Assembly: GCF_035582795.1 (NCBI RefSeq)
Contig: NC_134369.1
Coordinates: 61,008,001-61,072,000 of the forward strand
Direction of reading: 5' to 3'
Origin: Mycteria americana
Taxonomy: Eukaryota; Chordata; Aves; Ciconiiformes; Ciconiidae
DNA length: 64,000 nucleotides
Shown here: one piece after another, positions 36,428 through 47,660 of the stretch
How positions within the stretch are numbered: position 1 is the stretch's first letter
Layout of the letters: each line of letters begins with the position of its first letter
Position numbers and translations under genes: made by a program
Notes under the pieces: model-generated
Seen by the model: the letters and a program-made list of their open reading frames with translations, nothing else
Told to the model about the DNA's origin: nothing
Database searches by the model: none

Positions 36428-37734
36428 CTCTACTTGCAAAGTGCAGTCAAAAGGCTAACACAGGGTTTGGGCACAGCTTAGCCAGGTCTGATCATCCGTA
36501 CTGCAAGGCTATCTTACATTATCACATTTTTTTGCTCTCAGTGCTTCTCTACTTGGATGTGTCACTGAAATTTCTTTGGTCATGTTCCACAGCTCTTTTA
36601 CTTACAGTAAATTCTGTAATGTTCTGTAGCATCACTTGCTGGCAAATTGTGAGAAAAATTGTGTCTTTTCTGAGCACTGTGGGAAACAGAGATTAATCCT
36701 TTTCAGGTGATTAAACTTTCTTTCTCATTATAGTGTGAATGAACTACTAACAAGAGTAACAATGGTACCTATCTTTTCTATTTAAGACAGGTGGAAAATA
36801 TCTATATTTGCCTGAGAAGGTTTTGTGATTGGGAAGCTTTTGCTGGACTGGCAATGCCTTCGTTCTCAGGCACTGGTCGTTTTGTCAGCTCTCACTACCA
36901 GGTAATCCTATAAGCAGCACTATTTAGTTGTCAGCTTCCATGTACATCATCACTTCATGCTGTGGCCTGAACCTGCCTCCAACAAGCCCCTTCCTTGCCA
37001 TGACAATAATCCACTATATTTCTTTTGCCAATGTCTGACAGAAGAGAATCTTGCTCTACTGCAGCTTGGCAAGCCTACAGGTTACCAGTTTTATCTGCCA
37101 GGGTACGAGGACAGGGTGAATGGAGGTGGGCAGTGGCAAGCAGTGGCCATCAGCAGGGCAGCAGGCTCAGTTTTGTTGCTTGAACCTGGGTTCCTGCTAA
37201 AGGGTGAAATCTCCAGCTACAACCCCTCCCTGCCTTCTGCTTCTCCTTTCTTGGCCAGAGGGCTCAATGTTCCCTTATGAACCACTTTCAGCCACACCCA
37301 AGTACTAATTGTTTAGTAACGAAAGCTTTAATTATCAGGTTATTACGATTTTAATTACTAGGAGACTGGCAGAGACTGAGGTCAGACTACCAAAGACATA
37401 TTATTTTTTATAATCGTGGAATCTGATTTCTGTTCATCCAGGAAGAAATCTGTTTACAAGCATGATATTTATAAGGTTTTATTCCTGTTCTAGGCAAGAT
37501 TTATTTGAAGAATCACGAGGCGCTTCTAACATTTACTATGCAGCCAACTTGGATTAAACCTTGCATGAAAGATTTTATCTCTTGGTTTCCAAATTTGCAG
37601 AAGGTCTTATCCAAACCTGTTCTAAGTGTATTAATGCTCAGGCAAATTATTGCCTGTAACTAAAAGATAGAGAGGCTTAGAAAATATGACCTTACAATGG
37701 AAAAACTTATACATGGAATAGATTATATGCAGAG

Positions 37735-38030
37735 AGAAAGAGAATTATCTGTTCCTTGTATCTACAGTGAACAGGACAAGAAGTAATGAGGCTAAATTAG
37801 ATCAAAGGAGATTTAGGATAGACATTAGGGAAAACTCTCTAATGGTGGCAATAATTAACCATTGAAATAGCTTACCTTGAGAGAACATGGGCTCCCCATG
37901 GTTACAGCTTTTTAAGGACAGATTGAAAAAGCATCTATGAGGAGTGGATTATGTTTCCCTGTTCCTAGCTTGGTGTGGGGTAATGGACTAGATGCCTTCC
38001 TGCGACCCTGCCTGTATCTTTATCAGCCAT
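37735..38030 (+). mobile_element. Ancient CR1 LINE 3' fragment
   Basis: Blocks in order match the old CR1 ORF2 end and 3' UTR. These are AACAGGACAAGAAGTAATGA, AGATTTAGGATAGACATTAG, GCTCCCCATGGTTACAGCTT, TTTAAGGACAGATTGAAAAA, and GGACTAGATGCC. In consensus these read roughly 'ggacaagaagtaatgggc', 'tttaggttggacattagg', 'ggtttttaagaacaggttgg' and 'tggactagatgacc'. The final octamers are lost. High divergence puts it in the older CR1 layer. Confidence 0.7.
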
Positions 38031-40329
38031 TAGTCTGTGAAGTCAGAATGAGACTATAGATTTAATTATCATTGTGATTTTATAACTAATTAGCTGCAGG
38101 ATTGGTGATTTAGATGCATTTACATAGTGCAAACATTTTGAGAGAATGGTGTTCAGGCAAAGCAGGTATTGCAATTCTTAAGTACATAATAGAATCAGAA
38201 CTGCTGGCTTCTCTTGCTTTCTCTCTAGAAAACAATCGCGGAGTGTTTTATGGACATTTAGAGATATGTTTGTAAGGTCTTTTGCTGTGAATTGCACAGT
38301 TATAAGTTCTCCGTAGACTATGAGAAACATTTTGTGTTCTGCTTGGGGCAGACTGCTAAAAAACAAATGTACATACTGTTCTTTCGTGAAGACGGGACTT
38401 TTATCCTTTTGGGGCATTGCACTAACAGTCTAAAATAAAGGCAGCCTATATCTGGTCACTGATGATGAAAGAATATATAATCTCTTTTACAGAGATGTAT
38501 CCAAGTGTTTGCACAGAAGTTTTGAGTGTGGTCTAATCAGTTACCTTAAGGAATATTCAGATCAGTCAGTAGCTTCCACACAAAATGCTTAGTTGTTTAT
38601 TTTAACTGCCAGTGTACTCCGTGAGTTGGCTAAAGCAGATTGACTCTTGGATAGATATTAAGACAATTTTTCCTGTTTATATTTATAGCTCTGTGGGGGA
38701 TCTGTTGCACCTGCTCCCACTCACAAATAAAGCTTTTCACATTTCACAGGAAAAATTATGTATTGGTTGCATGGAAATAAATTATTTGTTACATAAAAAT
38801 GTTACCTCCTTCAGAGGACAATGGATTTTTCTGCCAGTAGGGGCTTATGGTTTTGCAAAAGCAAAATTAAGTCAGAAATAGGATCAGCTACTTTTGGACT
38901 CAGCAGTTATTTTACAAGGTGTGCCCACGTGTGTGTGTGTCTAAATAATTTATTTGCAGGAAGATTGTTTAAAGGACAATGTGGAGCTGTGTTTCAGCAA
39001 GGGATCTGTGTGAAGACAAAAACCCCAGCTGGAACGCAAGAGAGAAAATCCTCATGGGTAAGTAAAACATCAAAGGAAAAGCAAAGACAAGTGGGCAGGC
39101 AGAGAAGGAGGGAATGGTTGGCAGAAGGAAATAGAAGGAAAGGGAGTAGACGGACATGAAAGTAGAAATATAAGTGAAATGCATCTTCAAAGAACTTCTC
39201 AAAAGAAGACCAGATGCTCAAATTTGGTGCCAAGTGTCTGAAAAAATAATCAAGTAAGAGTCATGTGATTCAAAATGACAAAAATACAAGGCTAAATAGC
39301 TTCAAGAGCCAAGGCTGGAGAATGCAGTTCCTTCTGGATATTTTTAGAGTACTTCTAGAAACCCTCTCCAATCAATGCACATGAGAAACTCAGAGGAATG
39401 TCGATCCAATTTCAGAGAAGAAAGGTAGGAGCTGGAGCAGTTAGCATGAAAGAGAGGTTGTAGTGATCAGGAGTGGTTGCAACATTGTCCATTTATGGAC
39501 TCCCACTTTTCTTCACCAGACAATAATAAGAAAATCACAACTACAGGAAACTGCTGAAGACCTAATCAGGCCTGGAGCAAGAATTATTATTAAACAGAAT
39601 AATGTTTATAGCTATGAGTTGTACAAGGAAAAAAAAACCCAAACCAAAACCAACAAATGAACAAACAAAAAACACAACAGAAGAAAAAGTCCTAAATAGC
39701 TGCTCCAGGATTTGTCTATAGCCAGGCTATAGACTCTTCAACCCTAAATATGTTAGCAGCCACATTTAACACCATCATGGCCACAACTCAGGCCATTTGC
39801 AAGTGCCTAAAGAGAATTACTTACAGCCATGAAAATGGTTCTGTTATGGTGATCTGAACTCAAGGGAATCCCTGGCCATAGCATAGGGGTTTTTTCTAGC
39901 AAGCCTTAAGGAAACTAGTTTATTTTTAGGCAGCTAAAGAGTTCAATATTGAAATCTAAGAGCTGTTTGTTGACTCTGGGTATATTGTTTCTATCCAGAG
40001 GCTGCATAAAATGTTAATGAGCATGTCTCTTATTTTCTCAGTAGACTAGGAAGCAGGGATTTAGGCAGCTAATTTATTATCACTTACACGAGCATGTAAA
40101 TGAACCTGTCATTCTCCAAGCCTAAAGTAAGGAATATCCTTAGAAGAAAAGGGTGAATCGGAAAGATACATTAAATAAACCACTCCTATTGCCACCGTGA
40201 TTCTCCTCCAGCGAGCCTCTTATTTTAAAAGGAATATGTTTCCTGCACATAGTTTCAGGCACGTTGATGTGTTTCTTTCTGTCGCTCTGGCTGGGATAGG
40301 TGTGAGACAGAGATGGCAGATGCAAGCAT
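38031..40329. other. Non-coding sequence
   Basis: No gene was found. The 112-codon frame at 38821-39159 runs into purine-rich DNA (39040-39180) and is opposed by minus-strand frames; I do not accept it. A short (GT)n lies at about 38929-38941 and an A/C-rich tract at 39627-39690. Confidence 0.55.
39627..39690. repeat. A/C-rich low-complexity tract
   Basis: A-rich DNA with scattered C (AAAACCCAAACCAAAACC and similar), then A with occasional G. It resembles the tract at 6161-6232 but lacks C4 runs. Confidence 0.75.
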
Positions 40330-40764
40330 CAAGAAGGGTAGTTGGTGCTAGGCCTTCCAGACTGTGGCTGTCAGGTCAAGCGCCTCTGCATGGTGTGCAG
40401 GAGCTTCCCACTGGTGGCTTGGCAGCTACAAGCAGAGGCACAACCCACCATCAGTGGGGCACTCCAGTACATAAATGCCCAAGTGGCTTGCCAGAAACTA
40501 AGTAGAAAATGAAATTCTGATGCAGGTGATGATTGAAAAATGGAGAAACTCCTGTAGGAGCTGAGAAGACCATTGACACACAGTGGTTAGAGGGACGGGG
40601 TGCTAGTATGGGCCCTCAACCTGTTGCCCAGGGGCATGCTGGGAACACTGCACCACAGTCAAAGTCCTGCAGAGATGAGCTGGGGGCTCCTGAGGTAGTA
40701 GGAGCCAACAAGGAAACTTCCATGGAACACCTTTAAGGGAAACAAGGGGTATTGCATTAGGAAG

Positions 40765-41391
40765 GTGACATGGCCAACAGCCCAGATGAAGTGTCTCTAC
40801 ACGAATGCACACAGCATGGGCAACAAACAGGAGGAGTTGGAAGCTACTGTGCTGCTAGAAAGCTATGACCTGGTTGCCATTACTGAAACCTGCTGGGACG
40901 AATCCCATGACTGGAGTGTGGCTATCGATGGCTACAGGCTATTCAGAAGGGACAGGCGGGGAAGGAGGGGCGGAGGTGTTGCCCTCTATATCAACAAATG
41001 GATAGAGTGTGAAGAGCTGTCCCTGAAGAATAGCCACGAGCAGGTCGAAAGCTTATGGGTAAGAATTAGAGACCAAGGCAACAAAGGGAACCTTCTAGTT
41101 GGTGCCTACTACAGGCTGCCCGATCAAGGAGAGCCTACTGATGAAGCCTTCTTCCTCCAGCTACAGGAGGCTTCACGCTTGCAAGCTCTTGTCCTACTGG
41201 GGGACTTCAACCACCCCTACATCTGCTGGAAAAGTAGCACGGCGAGCTGTAGGCAATCCAGGAGACTCCTGAAGTGCATTGAGGATAACTTCTTAACCCA
41301 GGTAATAGACACCCCTACCCGAGGGGATGCAATACTGGACCTGATGGTCACCAATGCAAGTGAGCTCATCACTGACGTCAAGACAGCCTAG
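40765..41391 (+). pseudogene. CR1 ORF2 fragment 1: APE-type endonuclease
   Basis: A 208-codon frame encoding most of the CR1 apurinic/apyrimidinic-type endonuclease, which nicks DNA to prime reverse transcription at the target. Visible motifs are Y-T-N14 near the start (LYTNAHSMGNKQEE), the catalytic Glu41 in AITETCW and GRRGGGVALY (66-75). Further on are AYYRLP (114-119, family usually YRPP-like), LLGDFN (144-149, catalytic Asp147 and Asn149) and LDLMVTN (191-197). The frame breaks at about 41380-41390, just before the SDH motif, which continues in another frame. The ATG at 40765 precedes the conserved AQMKCLYTNA start by a few residues. In some CR1 subfamilies ORF2 begins farther upstream, so it need not be the ancestral start. 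Confidence 0.9.
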
Positions 41392-41660
41392 GCTGCAGTG
41401 ATCACTCATTGGTGGAGTTCACAGTCCTGAGGGATATGGGACAGGCAAGGAGTATAGTCAGGACCCTAAATTTTAGGAAAGCAAAATTCCAGCTCTTCAA
41501 GGAGTTAGTCAGTAGGACCCCCTGGGAAACGGTCCTCAGGGACAAGGGAACGGAACAGAGCTGGCAGATCTTTAAGGAGGCTTTCCATAAAGCACATGAG
41601 CTCTCAGTCCCCAGATGTAGGAAATCAGGCAAGGAAGGGAAGAGACCAGCATGGCAAGAG
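41388..41660 (+). pseudogene. CR1 ORF2 fragment 2: endonuclease SDH motif and linker
   Basis: After a frameshift near 41385 the protein continues in the third frame as LGCSDHSLVEF. It supplies the last endonuclease catalytic motif, Ser-Asp-His, at 41397-41405. The linker that follows includes [15 protein letters not shown] and [10 protein letters not shown], both CR1-like. A second frameshift between about 41640 and 41660 moves the homology back to the first frame, even though this frame stays open to 41744. The shift separates catalytic residues of a single domain, so no active endonuclease can be made. Confidence 0.85.
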
Positions 41661-42432
41661 TCAAGACATGCTGGTCAAACTAAAGAGCAAGAGGGAACTG
41701 CACAGGCAGTGGAAGCAGGGACAGGTAACCTGGGAAGAGTATAGGGATGCTGCCCGCTTGTGTAGGGATGGGGTCAGGAAGGCCAAGGCGCAGCTGGAGC
41801 TGAACTTGGCAAGGGATGCAAAGAATAACAAGAAGGGCTTCTATAGGTATATCAACCAGAAAAGGAAAGTTAAAGAAAGCGTACCTCCACTGATGAACAA
41901 GAATGGTGACCTAGTATCAACAGACGAGGAGAAGGCTGAGGTACTCAAGAACTTTTTTACTTGAGTCTTCTCTGGCAACCACTCTCGTCACCCCTCCTGA
42001 GTCAATGGGCAACGTGTTGGGGACCAGGCGGGTAAAGCCCCTCCCACTGTAAGGGAAGATCAGGTTCGTGACCACCTGAGGAACCTGAACGTATATAAGT
42101 CTATGGGACCTGATGAGATGCATCCCAGAGTCCCGAGGGAATTGGCTGATGTAGTTGCCAAGCCACTCTCCATGATATTTGAAAAGTCATGGCAGTCAGG
42201 CAAAGTCCCTGGTGACTGGAAAAAGGGAAACATCACACCCATTTTTAGAAAGGGTAGAAAGGAGGACCCTGGGAACCAACCTGTCAGCCTAACCTCTGTT
42301 CCTGGGAAGATCATGGAACAGATCCTCCTAGAAGCTATGCTAGAGCACAGGGAGGACAGGGAGGTGATTCAAGACAGCCAACATGGCTTCACCAAGGGCA
42401 AGTCCTGCCTGACCAACCTAGTGGCTTTCTAA
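41650..42432 (+). pseudogene. CR1 ORF2 fragment 3: linker and RT N-terminal part
   Basis: The homology resumes as [18 protein letters not shown], then [20 protein letters not shown] and [15 protein letters not shown], all standard CR1 linker blocks. Two in-frame TGA codons (41962-41964 and 41998-42000) follow. The frame reopens through [22 protein letters not shown] and [15 protein letters not shown] (RT fingers) to [18 protein letters not shown] at 42430-42432 interrupts where the family normally has a tyrosine codon (VAFY). The TAA is a one-base change, consistent with neutral decay. Confidence 0.85.
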
Positions 42433-43218
42433 GAGGGAGTTACCACATCAGTGGACAAGGGAAAGGCAATGGATGTCATCTATCTGGACTTCTGTAAGGC
42501 CTTTGACACAGTCCCCCACAACATCCTGCTCTCTAAATTGGAGAGGTATGGATTTGATGGGTGGACTGTTCAGTGGATGAGGAATTGGTTGGATGGTCGC
42601 ATCCAGAGGGTAGTGGTCAACCGTTCAATGTCCAGATGGAGATCAGTGACAAGTGGTGTCCCTCAGGGGTCCATACTGGGACCAGTGCTGTTCAATATTT
42701 TCATCAGTGACAATGACAGCAAGATTGAGTGCACCCTCAGCAAGTTTGCAGATGACACCAAGCTGAGTGGTGCAGTTGACATGCCAGAAGGACAGGATGT
42801 CATTCAGAGGGACAAGCTCAAGAAGTGGGTCTCTGTGAACCTCATGAGGTTCAACAAAGCCAAGTGCAGGGTCCTACACCTGGGACGGGGCAATCCTCTG
42901 TTTCAATACAGGCTGGGGGATGATGTGATCGAGAGCAGCCCTGCAGAAAAGGACTTGGGGGTATTGATGGACAAAAAGCTGGACGTGAGCCGACAATGTG
43001 CACTCGCAGCCCAGAAGGCCAACCGTATCCTGGGCTGCATCAAAAGAAGTGTAGCCAGCAGGTCGAGGGAGGTGATTCTGCCCCTCTACTCTGCTCTGGT
43101 GAGACCCCACTTGCAGTACTGCGTCCAGCTCTGGAGCCCTCAGGACGTGGAGCTGTTGGAGCGGGTCCAGAGGAGGGCCACAAAAATCATCCAAGGGCTG
43201 AGGATGAGGACAGGCTGA
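42433..43218 (+). pseudogene. CR1 ORF2 fragment 4: reverse transcriptase palm and thumb
   Basis: The largest intact piece (255 codons from the ATG at 42451). In that numbering, motif A is [11 protein letters not shown] (11-21; metal-binding Asp at 13 or 19), motif B is [11 protein letters not shown] (68-78), and motif C is FADDT (99-103), with the catalytic Asp pair at 101-102. The thumb continues as [20 protein letters not shown] and [20 protein letters not shown], all typical of CR1. Small in-frame losses occur, such as in the stretch RDKLKKWV. A frameshift near 43195-43215 ends the frame in a TGA. It encodes the polymerase that copies CR1 RNA at the nicked target. The catalytic aspartates are intact, but the protein is cut off at both ends. 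Confidence 0.9.
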
Positions 43219-43523
43219 GAGAGTTGGGGTTGTTCAGCCTGGAGAAGAGAAGGCTGCGGGGAGACCCTACAGCAGCCTTCCGGTACTTAAAGGGGGCCTA
43301 TAGGAAAAATGGGGACAGACTTTTTAGTAAGGCCTGTTGTGACAGGACAAGGAGTAACGGTTTTAAACTACGGGAGGGGAGATTCAGACTGGATTTAAGA
43401 AAGAAATTTTTTACAATCAGGGTGGTGAAGCACTGGAACAGGTTGCCCAGAGAGGTAGAGGAGGCCCCGTCCCTGGAAACATTCAAGGTCAGGTTGGATG
43501 GGGCTCTGAGCAACCTGACCTAG
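43195..43523 (+). pseudogene. CR1 ORF2 fragment 5: C-terminal region
   Basis: After the third frameshift the family's C-terminus continues in a different frame: [18 protein letters not shown], then [55 protein letters not shown], and LDGALSNLT at the natural stop. Length and order match CR1 ORF2 ends. The ATG at 42996 that opens this frame lies inside the RT and is not a real start. Confidence 0.88.
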
Positions 43524-43637
43524 TTGAAGATGTCCCTGCTCTTGCAGGGAGGGTTGGACTAGATGACCTGTAAAGGTCCCTTCCGATCCAAAGCATACTA
43601 TGATTCTATGATTCTATGATTCTATGATTCTATGATT
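43524..43637 (+). other. CR1 3' UTR and octamer tail
   Basis: A short 3' UTR carries GGTTGGACTAGATGACCTGT and AAAGGTCCCTTCCGATCC, the region thought to be bound by the CR1 reverse transcriptase. It is followed by four perfect ATTCTATG octamers (43603-43634) and ATT. CR1 ends in this octamer array instead of poly(A). An intact array suggests a relatively recent insertion compared with other copies here. Confidence 0.9.
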
Positions 43638-46600
43638 AAGAAGACCTGAAGAGGGTTGGGAGAAGGAGGGAATATGAAAGCAAAGGAGACTGGTAACAGA
43701 GAAGGGGAAAAAGAAGTGGGAAAGAAGATTTAATCCACCTAATTAGCATTCAGTCCAAAGGCACTGAACAGGACTGATGTAAAGTGCTCACAGTAGCACA
43801 GAGTATAGTAGTACACCATAAAGTAATAGGATTTGCCAGCATGTAATATAGATCCAGTGTTAATAAAGCTGATGAGGAATTTGCTAGGAAGGAGTATCGC
43901 AGGCTGTGGTGTCTGCCAGAACTACAATATGTCTACTGAGAAATCTAACCCACAAGTGGTGTCAAAGACAGTGACTGCTGAAGATTTACAAAATATGTCA
44001 GGAATTTGAGACCAAATAAGAGATCTGAAGTGATGTGAGTATGAGGTCTCTTCTAGTTACATTACTGTTCTTTACTACCATGGCAAACCTGCTGTTAAAA
44101 ATACTGTTAAGCAAGTGAACATCAAACCCAGTAAACCCCTAGTGCTCCCCTTGTATTCTTCTGCATCATTTCCCACTGCTCCTTTGGCCCTCCACAGCCC
44201 AGGTTTGGTAATTCCCAGGTCATACTGGACTCGCAGATCCTGTCTCCAACCCAGACTAACAGGAGAGAGAAGGAAGGAGATACTTGTAGCAGTGGATTTC
44301 TGCAGAAGCTGTAACATGGTCATGAACTACAACTCAAACATTATGTTGTCACATCTGTTTTACAGATGCCTTACAGATGCCTGGTCTTTATCTATCCAAG
44401 TTGTAGGAGTTCACTCTGGGGAAGCTGTGTGTGAATGTTCAAGGTCAGCCAGGCCTTGTATAAAGTACGGCATAGGCTTCTCTTTTTTCATAACCCAGCT
44501 GAACAATTACGGATGTTCTTTCTTTGCTTAACTGTATGTTAGGTCATAGGCTAAAGAAGGAATGAAATGTGTCCATCAGGTACTTCTGTTCCCTCCCTTC
44601 CTGCCATTAGTTGTCCCCACTAGGACTCTTTTCCTCCCTTAGTCCTTGTATAGCTCAAAGTAGCTCCAGGTCACAGGAGAGGGCAACAGGAAATCCTGAA
44701 ATAAGTTGCATACATGCAAAATCCTATGCCTGCATTAAACACAAGACTTTATATAGAGAGATATAATAGGAAGTCCACTAACCCTCTGTGTGGACCCAAT
44801 TTCAACACATCTGTTTTTCTGCAAAGCAAATAAATTGTTAAGGATAAGAAAGTAATTCAATTTTGCCATCCTCATAAGGATGTGTGCAATTAATATTTCA
44901 GTTGTTAATTCTCAAATGTATTTACAAAGTTTTCTAGTTTAGGAACATCAAAAAGATGTAGTATGAAGCTGTGTGATTTCTGTGCCTTGGTGTAGTGTTA
45001 ATTTCTTTTGTCTATTCAAAACTCTTCTACCAGACAAATTAATCAGTACTGAAAAAGATATTTGCTAACTTTTATAATGAAAAATACAATCAGCCTTGTT
45101 CATAATTCCTACCTTTATACTTACCTTTATTCCTTTATCCTAATTGGGTAGTTCAAAGTTAAATAATTGAGGGACATTTTTTAGCAAAAGAATGGTGATG
45201 GAGTCAGCTGTTTCTTTGATGCCTCCCCATTACTTTAGTAAGCATGTGAAAAGTGATGTTTCTACAACCAGGAGGACCTAACAGAAATACTTGCCTTTGC
45301 TAATTTTTTGACACCTCTTTCAGTCAGCACTCAGCCTGAAAAGTAGCATTTTTAGTGTTCTGCTCTTGGCCAATCTCAAAGGAATCGCTTAGACTAAAAA
45401 CCTAGGTCTTGTAGCAGCCTTCTCTCTGGTTTGGTTGCTCAGCCCTTCTCTGGTGCTCCTGCATGGACGTCCTCAAGCCAACTGACAGCAAAAATCCCTA
45501 CGAGTCTTCATGGCAGACCAACCAGCTTTGGTGCCATAGTGCATTGGCATGGAGCAACTCTTTCTACTGTGGTAGTTAGCGTGTTAAACCTCGCTCAGTG
45601 TATCTTTACATGGTCCACTGTTTGCAGTAAAAGGCCTAAATTTATGGTGGAGGGAACTATTTTTTGTAGCAGGATCGGAACATGTTTTTGAATGTACCTT
45701 AAGGTCTTGTAGTTATAACAGTCCACCCATTTCAGTGAGATTTAATGAAACATCTAATGTTACTTTATATTGCCTTGAGGTTTTTTTTTTACTCTACAAT
45801 TTGTATAATTGTTTTAGAGAATAGGGTTGAATAAATCATAATAGGAAATGTAACTAAAGCTATTATCCCAGCAGTAGGCCAAACACATTGCATTTGAAAA
45901 CACCAGGGAATTCTACATGGAGCATGTGCATATGGTAAGAAGGATAAGAATGAACATTTATAGCAAGGGATTATAATTTTCTCGTACTCCTCCTAAACTG
46001 TTGTTTGTTGCAGATGTGAGATAATGATATCATCTCGTACTTGGATGCCACAAATTATTTGTTGTCATACTGAATCGAAATCATTGATTGCTATAGAATT
46101 ACTGAAATTGTTTTATCACTTTATAAAAAGTGTCTTTCTTAAAAGTATTGTAGAGTTAGTTAAAGACAGAAGAGTGATTGCAGACCATTTAGATCTTCTG
46201 TAAAAATAAACAAACATGAAAGCTAAAAAGAATTTCAAAACTTGGCCAGAATTTTCTCTAGTTTGGGGACATTTTCAGGTTTATAATGAAAATTGAAAGT
46301 TTCTGAGAGCAGACATTTCTGCTTAGTAGAAACCCATTTTTTCCACCAAGCATACTTCATTTGAAAATTTCAGCCATCTTTAAAAGATCTGGCTTCAAAG
46401 GGTTACTTATTTGTCCCATCTACATGTATAGAAAGAAGGATATTACATTTTTGGCCATGTAGTTTTGATGTCTGTCTGGCAGTGTACAGGAATTGTTAAG
46501 AGCATGCTGGATTTCCTCAGGAAAGACAGCCAATATCCTCAACAGTATTGTGTATTTATTAAAAGACAGAACCAAGAATTGAGTTTCTGCATCATCCAAG

Positions 46601-47059
46601 CTTTTAGTGTTGCAGAAGGTCCCTCCTTTTCCTTTTTTTTTTTTTTTTTTTTTTTTTGAGAAGGATAAGCCATTAGCTAATTATGTTTCTACTCTTCATT
46701 TCTGGAGTTGCTTTTCAGAAGACAATTCAGTTTTTTACATCCCCAGTAGTGGCATTTACTTCACTGACGATAATCTTGTTGCACTCAGCAACAAGTCAGC
46801 ACAGAATATAGGGATGCATTACCAGATCAGGTGCCCAGGAAGAAGCCTCCAGTTGCCCTAAATCAGTCTTTTGAAATTCTCCACAGGTGCAAGAGAATCA
46901 TTGGGAAGCAAAAAAAAAGACAGCACTACTCTTTGAATCTCTCCCTTCTTCCTCCACCACCCCCCTGGATGTGAGGTTTCTAACTCCCGTTTCCAACCCA
47001 AACAAATGACTGTCCCAGTCATTTTGGTAAGACATCTCTCAGACAGTCTTTAGTCAGAC
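43638..47059. other. Non-coding sequence
   Basis: No gene was found. A purine-rich stretch (43638-43730) follows the CR1 directly. The 138-codon frame at 44115-44531 has no recognisable domain. A T25 run lies at 46633-46657. Confidence 0.55.
46633..46657. repeat. T25 homopolymer
   Basis: Twenty-five consecutive T. No poly(A) signal complement (TTTATT or TTTAAT) lies just after it, so it is treated as a simple repeat. Confidence 0.9.
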
Positions 47060-47660
47060 ATGGGAATGAGAGGAACAGAGCAACTGAGGGCACTAAGTGA
47101 GAAATGCATGCTAGCGGTGTCAGTGCCCTCCCAGGACCTGCTGTCACGAGGAGAGAGTCCTCCTCCTCTTAACAAAGCACATTGTCACATAAAGAAAATC
47201 CACCCCTACCCATCCAGCATCTTCAGGGAGGTATCGTCAAAGCAGCACTGATCTTCCTTTCCTCTTTCTCCTGTATGGCTGCATAGTCCTCACAGCAGAG
47301 GTCCAGTTGCTCTCTTGAGCTTTTGAAAATCCACCCTTGGGTGATGATGGGGGAAGGTCGGGGCCGAAAAGGATAGGGCTACCTTGCAGATCCTGAGGTG
47401 ATGAAATGTTGCCTAACCCAGTTTTGGCAGCAGCAATGCTGTAGCCAAGCTGGTCCCTTGCTCTCCTCACTAGCAGAAACAGCAGACATCTGGTGTGACG
47501 TTGTCCTTTGCTTCCCTCCTGCTTGAGCAGAGCTAAGGCAGAGCTTGCCGCCGGCCAGAAACCAGCCTGCAGCACGTTGTAATTACAGCTTTTCCCTTTC
47601 TTTGTCCGCTTTATCTGTATGCTCATCTGTGTGTACCTCGGGAAAGCTGGCTGAAATCAA
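47060..47660. other. GC-richer patch with scattered CpG, unassigned
   Basis: Both strands are open for up to 129 codons (47237-47626 minus) without recognisable domains. CpG sites occur in clusters, for example GGTCGGGGCCGAAAAGG and TTGCCGCCGGCC. A palindromic homeodomain-like word, TGTAATTACA, lies at 47578-47587. It might be an enhancer or an alternative promoter, which is only a guess. Confidence 0.3.

Larger units (their letters stand above)
29846..37734. other. Non-coding AT-rich sequence
   Basis: No gene, RNA gene or dated transposon was found over about 8 kb. It contains the 52-bp duplication (30785-30836 and 32229-32280), a perfect hairpin at 33290-33312 and a 17-bp dimer at 36394-36427. 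Possible fossil words lie near 30170-30245 and 35490-35540. The open frames at 36035-36364 and 36957-37280 are about 107-109 codons without motifs. Confidence 0.5.
40330..43637 (+). mobile_element. CR1 LINE retrotransposon, near-complete ORF2, inactive
   Basis: A bird-type CR1 of the + strand. From 5' to 3' it holds a GC-richer stretch of uncertain origin (40330-40764, possibly the end of ORF1 or spacer) and ORF2 with APE-type endonuclease (from 40765). These are followed by a linker, reverse transcriptase (about 42100-43200), C-terminal region to 43523 and a 3' UTR ending in four ATTCTATG octamers (43603-43634) plus ATT. The canonical 3' end is complete, so the copy is 5'-truncated rather than internally rearranged; full CR1 is about 4.5 kb. 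At least three frameshifts and three stop codons disable it. No target-site duplication is expected for CR1, and none is seen. The left boundary is uncertain. Confidence 0.9.

Noticed and set aside
36957..37280. 107-codon plus frame
   Set aside because: No family recognised. Length is within chance expectation for 64 kb.
44115..44531. 138-codon plus frame just downstream of the CR1
   Set aside because: No domain or signal I can recognise, and not part of the CR1.
46633..46657. T25 as the poly(A) tail of a minus-strand retrocopy
   Set aside because: No poly(A) signal complement follows it and no recognisable coding remnant lies downstream.
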